This document shows positions 54,826 to 64,000 of a DNA stretch of 64,000 nt, one piece after another. The stretch lies in NCBI GenBank assembly GCA_014529385.2, contig CM043971.1, positions 97,053,485 through 97,117,484 of the forward strand, read 5' to 3'. The notes below the pieces were generated by a model. That model searched no databases. It was not told the DNA's origin and saw only the letters and a program-made list of their open reading frames with translations. This DNA comes from Adiantum capillus-veneris (Eukaryota; Streptophyta; Polypodiopsida; Polypodiales; Pteridaceae). How positions within the stretch are numbered: position 1 is the stretch's first letter; every line of letters begins with the position of its first letter. The translations under genes were made by a program, and so were the position numbers.

Positions 54826-57662
54826 GATCAGGAAGATACATTGTTAGAGACCAGAAGGTGGCAGGTGACCAAGGTAGCTTAGTGTCCACCGAGGAGAGTG
54901 TAACTCAGGCAAGGCTAGATCCGCTAGCACCGATTATTGAGGGAGGTAGTGATACTGACACTTCATCAGAAAAATCTTTCTTCATGATGGGTAGTCAAAA
55001 GCCAGGAGGTTTCACCTATGACGGACCAATGCCAAGAGGAAGCACCTCCTTAAATCCTTTGAATGATTCCAAGCTCACTGTGATCTTCTTAGAGGGAACA
55101 AACTTGAGGGGAGCCCTAGTCTATTCTGACTATCGAGGACGCAAGTGCATTTGTATCGAAGAGAGGCCAGCACAGAGATTGGAGATAATTCGAGTCTATG
55201 ATGATGGAGATAGATTCCAAGACAAAAAGGGGAACCACTATCTGATAGTCAGTAACCCTGAAGATAACAACATATATGGAGATAATGTGGCGAAAGGGAA
55301 AATGGTTTCAGAAGCTCAAGAACCGCCACCAAACATTGATCGGCCCGGAGCTATTTTTATGTATGATAAGAAAACAACCAGGGTTCCAACTTATAATGAG
55401 AACGTGGGAATCTACAAGCATGAGAGTGAGGGTATAGTCGCTTACTTTCGCAACAAAGAACCATACGTAAATGAATTAAGCAAAGACAAGCTTCTTTACT
55501 TATTCTCTTATGAAACTGCTATGGGAAAGGGTATAGCTTTTGTTGATAGATACAGGCGAGAATACCAACGTATTCTCCCAAAGTAGGTAGAAAGGGAAAG
55601 AGGTCCAGGAGCATTAGCATATGCCCCTGAGGAAGTTCCAAGAGCCACCTACACCCCAAGCAAGTCAACGAATCCTTTTTCAGAAGATTATGATGCCACC
55701 TCACATTCCACCCGCCGACCACAGGAATTCAACAACCAAAACCAACCGGCAAACCAGCCATCATTGCAGGCATGGCTTCGACAGAGTGCTACAATGGAAC
55801 AATACCGAAGCCGAGACGGTTATCAAGCCGCACGAGGGCTAAGGGATTTGCAAGAACCACCACTCTATTCAAGGTATCAAGTAGAGAGTAAGCCAAAGAC
55901 TCAAGGGTCAACAGAACCTGGAGGGCCACCCTTAGAACGAGTTCGAAGAGATGAACCATCTCTGGCGAGAACTGTTAGAAATTATGGCTTGGGAGCACCA
56001 TTGGGAGAGGAACCAGCCTACTACCAAAGACCTGAGGAGGTATATCGATTAGGACGTGGAGATCCAATGATGAGGTTTGTAGACTATCGGAGAATTAGAC
56101 CTTCTCAAGTGCAAAAATGGATAAACAAGAAATACACAGGAAGCAGAGACCCAAGAGATCATGTAGCAGCCATTGTGCGTGTAATTAGAGCCGAAGAGGT
56201 GTTAGACTTCCCTACCCAATTTACAAGGTTTGAACTAACCCTAGAGGATGACACTGCTACTTGGTTTGACTTTGTAGAGCGTAGATACTTTGAGTCTATT
56301 GAGGAAGTGTTTGACGAATTTATCGAGGAATTCTCACAAAGGGTGATAGCTCATAATACCGTCTCACAAATCCATAAATTCAAACATAAAGATGGGGAAT
56401 ATGTACGAAAAGCAGCCCTAAGACTAAAAAGATATGTTAAGTTCTGTCCTGTGGAAGAACTGCCAACTCAATCCATACTTATGCCTATATTCATCCAAGG
56501 ACTAAGGAATGCGGATCTCTAGAAAGACTTACATATGAAGAGGAGCACGACGTTGAATGAGTTGACCAAGGAGGCTCTTTACCTTGTGGACAATTGTGCG
56601 GTCTACAAAGACGGGGAGTTCAAGGACCTTGACGACGATTCATCTTAACAACAAAGTGAAAGCAAGTCTTCTAAGACACCACCAAAAGGAGAAGTAGCTG
56701 TAAACCAAGAGCATCTTGTAGATGAAGTGCTAAAAAATATTAACTTGTACGCCAAACCCCAGGCTAAACAGCCCAAGTGGTGTGCTATTGAACAAAAATG
56801 GACAAACCATGGGACTGAGGAATATTATTATAACAAGGGATATGTGAGAGAGAGACCTTACGCTCTCCAAGCTCCGGTAGCTTCTCCTCAAGTTCCACCG
56901 ATGCTTAGGTATCAAGCAGGCAACCTACGCGGACCTGTAGGTGTAGAAAGACCACAACCAGTGTTGGGGCAACAACCACCCCTACCAGGATTACAACCAG
57001 TTGGTATAAGATATACACCAACCATAACCGAATCAGAGGATAAGGCTTTGGTGCCTATGCATGCATATTATGAAGATCCCAATGGATATGCGGCAAACCC
57101 TATCTATTATCCACCGGAAGAACCCTCGACACCAGAACCACGGAGCATGATAGGAAGTACAGGACCACCAACAGCTGCACAGGCAGTAGGAGAAGGAAGA
57201 TATAGCTTAGATAAACGAACATTGTTGTTCATAGTCAATAGAGGCATGGGCGGACAGAGACATGCACACCCACAAAGGGGAGCTCAAGGAGCACCTCAAC
57301 AACCCAAGGGACCCTGCTACAAGTGTGGTGGAGACCATTGGCTAAGAGACTGTCCTCATGATGAAATCATTAGAGTCAACGCATATTGCACCGAGTGTGG
57401 AGTTACTCATTTGATTCCCGATTGCCCTAAAAACCAGAGCAAAGGAGAAAAAACCACCTTGAACATGCTAGAAACAGTACCTGCCAGTGGAGGGTCAGAA
57501 AATGAAACAATCATACCTATTCAGGCGGTAACACGAGCCCAAGCTCATAGAATGACAAACAAACCCATAATTGAAGAGCCAAAAACCGATGCCCAAAGTT
57601 CAGAAACAAAAAAATAGAGAAGCACTTGGAAAGCTAGAAAAGCGCGTATGAAAGCCAGGAAA
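54826..57662 (+). pseudogene. Element 4 gag
   Basis: The frame continues from the start codon at 44125. Capsid-like part: VQKWINKKYTGSRDPRDHV, FTRFELTLEDDTATWFDFVE, EEFSQRVIAHNTVSQIHKFK. Two CCHC-type knuckles follow: CYKCGGDHWLRDC and CTECGVTHLIPDC (57.32-57.43 kb). Stops in an otherwise continuous frame: TAG 55584, TAG 56520, TAA 56646, TAG 57615 and a TAA near 57663; each fits a Gln codon changed at its first base. Confidence 0.75.
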
Positions 57663-58380
57663 TAACGAGAGCAAACAGCTCTATCCGAGGAGTTGAAACA
57701 TATAAAGGATAGATTAGAGCGGTTAGAGGATCTAGCTAGCTTAAGCTCACACACCACGACAACCATAGCACCCAAGGAAATAGCAGAGCCCAAAAGTGTA
57801 GGATCAGGAGGATCTGTACTGGCAGACAAGGTAAATGAGCAGTTGGATACGCTTCTAAAGGCTTATGAAGCCATACTCAAAAAGAACCAAACCCAGGAGC
57901 AAAGGTGGATGACTTATCCATATGCAGAAATAAAAAAATAGAGGTTGGAAATGTGTAAAAGGATGATTGAAACAGCTCAATCATTGATGGAAGACCTGTT
58001 GGGTAAACCTGCAAATTGGCATGAGGCACCAACTCCAACCCCTATCCAACCAACTTTAGAGGAACAAGTAGAAACAAAGTAAAGACTCACTAACGCCTAT
58101 GAGTCCAAAGGAGAGCCTATCATAGTGCCAAAAACAACAGATGAGGCAAGTGACGGGTTCCAGTCTAAAACATTGACAGAGATGGGTAAGGACTGTAACT
58201 GTCTAGACGATCTGTGGAAGCAAATCCGTGAGGCCAACGAGGCTAATAGGATGAGTAACTACATGAATAGCACAAGAAAAGAAAATAATGTAACCTTACC
58301 TCCTATTGAAGAATTTGAGGCAAGGTCACAAATGAACTTTGAGATACATTAACAAGGGGGACACCAAGGATCAATTAGTT
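57663..58380 (+). pseudogene. Element 4 gag-PR linker
   Basis: The same frame as gag encodes a helical, Lys/Glu-rich segment (EELKHIKDRLERLEDLAS) and CLDDLWKQIREANEANRM, likely coiled coil. TAR codons lie at about 57939, 58080 and 58350. No enzyme motif is seen. Confidence 0.55.
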
Positions 58381-59150
58381 CGGGGCACAGCCATCCAGAC
58401 TCGTTGAGAACTTTACCCTCTTACCTAGGAGAGTATGAAGCCAAGTCTGAAGTGAGAGAAATCCCGTCTCAAAGACTTTCTTCTAACAAAGTGATGGATT
58501 CGCAAGGATGGATTGAGTTATTGTCCACCCCAGTGGCATGCACAATCACATTAGCCGAACTCCTAAGGTTACGACCAAACATGTGGACCACAGTAGGTAA
58601 ACGCCTAGAAATATTTGGAGTGAAAGACCCCACCCTGAGGCTACAGGAAGGAATCAGAGAGTTGGACAAACCTCAACTAAACACTAGGCCAGTACCATTA
58701 AGCAAGTTTGGAGAGTATTGCGAGGGAGAAGATGGAAACACCACGCTACCAGTAGAATTCCAAGGAGTAGTTTCAAAAGCTATTCTTGACAGTGGAGCGG
58801 GAGTTGCTATCGCCACCAAGGAAATCTGGAAAAAGTGGGGAAAACCAGCTTTAAGAGCTACCAGAATGAAATTGCAATTGGCAGACGGGTTCATGGAGAA
58901 GCCTCTAGGACTCTTAGAAAAAGTGATTGTCACTTCGTGCGGGATCGAGTATGAGCATACATTTGCGATAGTCGATTTTGACAAATAGAACAATTATGAG
59001 ATCATCTTGGGAAGACCATTCATGCGACAATTGAATATGGTCCAAGATTGGGGTTACGACCATATATACCTCAGACATGACAAGAAAACAACTAAAATAC
59101 ACCTGAAAGACCATAGTTACAAAGATGTGAACCAAACATCTGTGGAGGAG
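58381..59150 (+). pseudogene. Element 4 protease
   Basis: VVSKAILDSGAGVAIATKEI holds the active-site D-S-G. The flap-side partner, IILGRPFMRQLNMVQDW, follows after a TAG at 58986 (VDFDK-stop-NNYE). The frame is otherwise intact. Confidence 0.75.
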
Positions 59151-60227
59151 TTTGATTCAGCTACAGTAGCAGGATCAAAACTCTCAGCATGGTTAGGGCA
59201 ACAAAAAGATCTATGGATGTGTGGAGCTTCACATTGTGGAAGCTTAAGAAGAGAGGAATGCATCTTAGAAAGAGCTATAGAGGACAAGGAGTATATTCCG
59301 GAACCTTTCCCTGAAGATGCCTTGGAACCTCTAGAATGGGAACACATACTAGCAACATTGGATGTCTGTACCATTACAGATAGTCCAACAACAAAATTTT
59401 GCGATAAGGATGGCTATGATGTGCTACCCTACTACATGGTAAGCATTATACCAGGAGAAGATGAGACAATCGAACCACCAGGACAAGAAGAGTTTTATTA
59501 CTCCTCTGAACATCTAGAAGTAAATGATGATGCAGATAATGTGTGTTTAGACACCTCAAGTGAGCATGGAAGGGAAACCAAGAATATCAAGTTTTATGAT
59601 TTTGCTAATCAGCACCCTAGACGCCAGGAACGCTATAGGAGGAAACGAGTAGGAAACAAAGCGAGAGAGAACCTGATGCCCAGGATAAAAGGTAAAACTC
59701 ACTATTTGATGCTTGTAAAAGCAGAGGATTGTGTAAAAGATCAAATATCAGGAAGATTCTCAAAAGAGCGAAGGCAAAGAACGCGAGAGGAAATAAAACA
59801 GGTACGAAAAACTAAAACAGAAACAAAATCACAAAAATCTAAAAAATCAAACAAAGAAACAACAAAAGACCAAGAGTGGACAAAACTGGAGCGTAAACAG
59901 AAATACCAAGAACTGAAACGGTCTTTACGTGAGATATGGACTATTGAAGAGGATAGTGATGGTAAAGGGGAGTCAGAGAAGGGAAACATGAATGTACCAT
60001 CACACTATCGGAAATTTACCATCCAGAACAGAAAAATCATCATGACACCACCAGTCAGGGAAAGAACCAACCAAGAATCTTACGACGGGCCAGAAAATGC
60101 AAAAAGAATAGACCTCGCAGAACCAGGTGAAAAGCCTCAGCTGAAGCCTTAGCCGGTCTATATAGCAAACGATTTAGAGCCTGAAGAAGAAGAACGGCTA
60201 ACACAACTTCTATAGAAATATAAAGAT
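59151..60227 (+). pseudogene. Element 4 PR-RT linker region
   Basis: About 350 residues with no recognised domain: an acidic half (DNVCLDTSSEHGRE and similar) and a very basic half (RTREEIKQVRKTKTETKSQK). TAG codons at about 60150 and 60213 precede KYKDVFAWSYKDLKGVD, the standard RT leader. The length of this linker is unusual. Confidence 0.5.
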
Positions 60228-61235
60228 GTGTTTGCATGGTCCTATAAAGACCTCAAAGGAGTTGATCCATTGATATGCCAACATACAATTCCTTTGAAAT
60301 CGGATGCAAAACCTAGCAAACAATGTCCTTATACATATAATGACACATTTGCTAAACGAATCAAAGAAGAGATTGATAAGCTGATGGAAGCTGAATTCAT
60401 CTATGAGATTGAACATACAGATTGGGTGTCACCCATTGTGGTAGTTCCCAAAAACAACGGAAAACTGCGAGTGTGTGTAAACCTCAAAAAGGTAAATGCA
60501 ACCACCATAAGGGATAATTATCCCTTGCCAATCACAGAACATGTACTTGAGCGGGTGGCTGGAAAACGGACTTATTCCTTTCTGGATGGGTTTTCAGGAT
60601 ATAACCAACTGGCTAATAGCAAGGGAGGATCAACACAAAACAGCGTTTGCCACAGAATGGGGAATTTATGTGTATCGAGTTATGCCGTTTGGCTTAACTA
60701 ATGCCCCAGCTACCTTCCAAAGGTTAATGACGCATGCATTCAAAGAATACCTGAGAATATTCTTAGAAATATACATGGATGATATTTGTGTACACTCTCT
60801 TCTATGAGAGAAACATATTGACCATTTGCAAAAGGTCTTTGAAAAATGCAGGACATATCGAATCTGTCTTAACCCAGAAAAGTGTATCTTTATGGTTAAG
60901 AAAGGCCGCATCTTAGGACACATTGTCTCAAGAAATGGCATAACCACTTACCTAGACAAAGTCAAAGTCATTGTAGACCTACCCAGGCCTACTAATGCAA
61001 AACAAGTGCAATCCTTCATGGGACACTGCGGATATTATCGAAGATTCATATACATGTATGCAGTCATTGCACAACCTCTGTATCGTTTGCTAGTCAATTT
61101 CGATTGGACCGAGGAGTGTGAAACTTCATTCCAAAAGCTGAAGGAAAACCTTATATCAGCACCTATACTTAAAGCACCAGATTGGGAAAAGATATTCCAT
61201 GTTCACATTTATGCTTTTGCATATGCAATTGGAAG
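60228..61235 (+). pseudogene. Element 4 reverse transcriptase, truncated in RNase H
   Basis: SPIVVVPKNNGKLRVCVNLK, FLDGFSGYNQL, MPFGLTNAPATFQRLM and IYMDDICVHS (YxDD as YMDD). A frame change near 60.61 kb and a TGA at 60806 break it. RT thumb motifs LGHIVSRNGITT and FMGHCGYYRRFI follow, and RNase H stops after FHVHIYAFAYAIGSII. Sequence after about 61235 no longer resembles gypsy pol. Confidence 0.8.
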
Positions 61236-61429
61236 TATCATTAGGAAATTTCGGAGGTCATTTGGAGGGCCTTCTAAGAAAATGTATTTTTTGCACTCTC
61301 TCTCTAGAAAAAATGGCAAATAAAAGAGCTGGGTCTTTCATAGTAAAAGTTCAAAAAGTTTACTTTAAGTAGATTCCTTACTCTTCTGAACATTCGTTCG
61401 TAGTGATTGAGGGATAATCCTCTTTTCAG

Positions 61430-64000
61430 TTGCATTGAATGAACCTCGTCAATATAGAGGGAATGAGGCTAACATGGAGGGACGAAGGCGCAGCCGCTAT
61501 TCACTTTCCATTAAACCTGCACATTTGGCTAATGACGTACTCCTCAAATGGCACAAATGTTACCCAGAAATGAGCCAAATATCACCTTCACATTGATTTG
61601 GACAATGAGTACCAACCATTGATTAAGCGCAGTAAAACAAACACACATATACCTCCCGCTTCCATAGACACGCTCAGAGCTCAGGGAGCTAAACACATAG
61701 ATATCTGGACGAGAGGCTCTCTCTATCCTAAGAATCCAATGACTAATGCGTCTCCACCGTTTGTCAATCCTACAAGCTTATTGACCTTTGCTGGTGATGG
61801 AGAAAAGGGCCTTCTGGGTTATTGTAAATCTCTTACAAGAGAAGCTGAAACTTACAAGAGCATTCTCCAAGCTCAACAATGTGAGATTGTTCGCCTTTCA
61901 CATTTACATTCTACAGATCAGGTTACCATTTTGCAACATAAAACAGAGGTACAAGAACTGAAAGGAAAGGTGCGAAGTTGTCAAATGAAGGACACCATCT
62001 TGGGTGGTCGTATCCGAAAGAAGAAATTGCGCAATCTTGAAACATTGCAGGTTGCATCAGGAGGTCTCAAGAAAAGAATCCGAGCATTAAGGTGATGCTT
62101 CTTGGTTGGCTACATTGTCTTAGTTAAGTAATCTTTTTGTTTTTTCTTGTTATGCATTGTTTTCATGTGCCTAAATAGTGTTAGTGAAGCAAATTTTCTG
62201 TTATTTACTTATGCATTGTCTTCATGTAGAGATTCAATTTATCCTGACAAGGAAAACATTGACCCCAAAGCCAATATAGGAAAGAGATTGAAGCCACTTA
62301 TAAGTAGAAGCCTGGCAGCAGATATAGTACATGACAAGAAGTTTAAGGTCCTACAACGAAATGTAGTGGACCGCTTTATTTCAGAGAACTCAGTGCCTGC
62401 AAAAGAGATACAAGGCACACTTGACTCACTTGGTGTAAGCAAAAGAGGATATTCGGCTATCCAAAAGTCTGTCTCATCCATCTTTGTTAGGAAGGGTATA
62501 AAATCCAAACTTCTACCATCAGCCTCAAGTGTTTGGAAAGAGAGGCTTCAGCTTAACGAGCCAAAGGGAGACTATCTTGGACAGCCCTTTCATATTAAAG
62601 AAACTTACAGTGGCCATGGAGCAAACATGGCATATGATGAGTTCAACAATATTTTTATGGACCTGCGGATATTACAGAAGAGAATGGTGGAGTTTTACAA
62701 CATCACATTTGAAGAGTCACGAGGGGTATTACATTTTGTGTTAAAACTGGATGAGTGTGAGCTTGTTAAAGAGAAAAAGCTAGAGCGTGTTACTATTACT
62801 TTAATGAATAGAGCCCTCTCAAAGTGTCCCAGTGATGATCCTTTATATTTTAGTGTTCAATCAGAATCTAACATATGGTGGCTTGGTGCGTTTGAGGTAA
62901 GCGAGATTCTCAGGTAAGCTCAAATGTTCACATCTACTTAAGTCTCATTTATTTTGTGTTGCAGGTAAAGAAAGAAGATCATGAGATTCTATATTGGGTG
63001 TTCCATCGAACTAATATTCCGGAGGTGATTGATCGACAGACTAACCAGGGAGAGGTACTACGTCTAGATGGAAGGGGAGACTTTCAAGTTCAGTGGCATC
63101 TTGCAGGTGACCTCAAAACATTAAAGTGCATGTATAATTGTGAAATGGGTGCAATGGCAAAGTCGCCGTGTTTGTTCTGCATGGAGCCTGCAAAGGTCAT
63201 GGACCCAAAGTGGTGGAGAAAAGCTCCAACACGTCACATTGAGGATCCTGCTTTTCGACCGGTTTTGAAAATACCACTTGTGAATGTCCACATTTATACA
63301 ATGCATGCCCTTTGTAGAATTGTGGAGAAATTGGTCTACTTATACATCGGGTTTGCTTGGAAGATTAAGAACTCCGCAGAATGACAAGTAGCCCTGCAGT
63401 GCTTAGAAATGGTACTGTCGGATATGGGGCTTCATGGTGGCAATGTGAAAATCCAGCGGGATGAAAAGAGATCAACTGCTGAGAAGGATGTCCCATGCAA
63501 ACCATCCATCGGTGGGGTGAAGGCACGGAGGTTTTTATCTAAGCCCCAAGGTACAAGAGATCCGAAGCTAACAAAACATGGAAAAATATATAACACATCT
63601 TATGTTAGCAAGGTAGAGTATCAGAGCTGGAAAAAGCTACATATTGCAGTCAAAGACCACGAACCAACTACTCGTAACGCGAAGGCTGAGGTTTGGCGAT
63701 CAATAGACATCCTATTTTTGATGTGCGACAAAGATGACTGGTCACAAGGTGATATGAACAAGTTCAAGGAAAATCTCAACCTTCTGAAAAAATCATTCAA
63801 GACAGCATGGACAGACACCCAGATTACTCACTACATGGTATTATCATGTATTTCTTTCTCTCTTATGTGCAAATATGTGACTGTAAAACATTCTAACTAA
63901 TCTGTTTTCATATCCAACACATCATCTTCAATCATTTACCATATTTTATACAAAAGTATGGGAACCCGGCAATATGGAATACCCAAGGGATGGAAAAGTC
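61430..64000 (+). pseudogene. Gene C: spliced transposase-like protein, 3' end outside the window
   Basis: Exons 61430-62091, 62230-62896, 62965-63837 and 63957 onward have matching phases at every join (donors AAG|GTGATG, GAG|GTAAGC, ATG|GTATTA; acceptors ATGTAG, TTGCAG, CAAAAG). The product has a helical N-terminal part (QQCEIVRLSHLHSTDQVTIL), a middle domain, then FVLKLDECELV, WHLAGDLKTLKCMYNC, SPCLFCM, VHIYTMHALCRIVEKLV and finally IWNTQGMEKS. The spacing of D in KLDE, D in GDLK and E in VEKL resembles RNase H-fold transposases that carry a 'GDLK...CxWC...LHLxLRxxE' signature. Lesions: a frame change near 61.59 kb and a TGA at 63382. Upstream exons are not visible. Confidence 0.55.

Larger units (their letters stand above)
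42133..61235 (+). mobile_element. Element 4: Ty3/gypsy retrotransposon, 3'-truncated, split by element 5
   Basis: A short 5' LTR (42133-42295) and an Asp-tRNA-type primer site lead into an about 1.8-kb non-coding leader, gag, PR and RT on the plus strand. Recognisable coding sequence ends in the first RNase H residues (AYAIGSII, about 61235) and no 3' LTR is visible. Gag to RT is a single frame with about eleven TAA/TAG codons, then one frame change near 60.61 kb and a TGA at 60806. Element 5 (44135-54820) lies inside it. Confidence 0.75.

Overview
The window is repeat-rich nuclear DNA of a green plant or plant-like alga. Evidence: Ty3/gypsy LTR retrotransposons of plant type (a chromovirus with a C-terminal chromodomain and an initiator-tRNA-Met-like primer site; a Tat-type element with a second, host-like RNase H), spliced genes with GT-AG introns, long CT/GT/TA microsatellites, and no bacterial-style operons. 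The lineage cannot be fixed from sequence alone. No tRNA, rRNA, CRISPR array or organelle gene was seen.

Layout. 1-4.2 kb: Gene A (minus strand), a degraded multi-exon gene for a protein with a unique N-terminal domain, a helical segment, a RING-like zinc cluster, an acidic repeat region and an FCP1-like HAD domain. 4.4-7.05 kb: a 268-bp fold-back hairpin and LTR-like debris. 7.05-10.5 kb: a decayed minus-strand Ty3/gypsy pol (element 1) carrying a small TIR element. 10.5-21.65 kb: element 2, a complete minus-strand Ty3/gypsy element with about 0.5-kb LTRs and some 4 kb of extra coding sequence 3' of integrase. 22.0-26.9 kb: Gene B (plus strand), a diverged paralogue of Gene A in opposite orientation. 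27.2-27.8 kb: one arm of an inverted repeat whose other arm is in a Gene B intron. 27.9-29.8 kb: Gene D (minus strand), a broken DDE-type transposase-like gene. 30.3-42.1 kb: element 3, a plus-strand Tat-type element with LTRs over 2.2 kb and an unusual pair of F-box-like coding segments ahead of gag. 42.1-61.2 kb: element 4, a plus-strand gypsy element with a very short 5' LTR and a palindrome-studded leader. It is split just after its gag start codon by element 5 (44.1-54.8 kb), a minus-strand chromovirus with 2.8-kb LTRs and a TTTAA target duplication. 61.4-64 kb: Gene C (plus strand), a spliced transposase-like gene that runs off the window.

How the parts relate. Elements 3, 4 and 5 look like a nested stack: element 5 is clearly inside element 4, and element 4 starts exactly where the right LTR of element 3 breaks off. 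Genes A and B share domain order and intron positions. At the homologous intron both carry satellite arrays built on GGTA/TACC half-sites, but with different repeat sequences. The same GGTAC motif recurs in the inverted repeat around the Gene B FCP exons and next to Gene D.

Most coding regions are broken. Premature stops are mostly TAA/TAG at positions where Gln would fit, in otherwise open frames. This points to C-to-T decay of silenced DNA or, less conventionally, to a TAR=Gln genetic code. Element boundaries and splice sites were read by eye; family assignments rest on recognised motifs, not on database searches.
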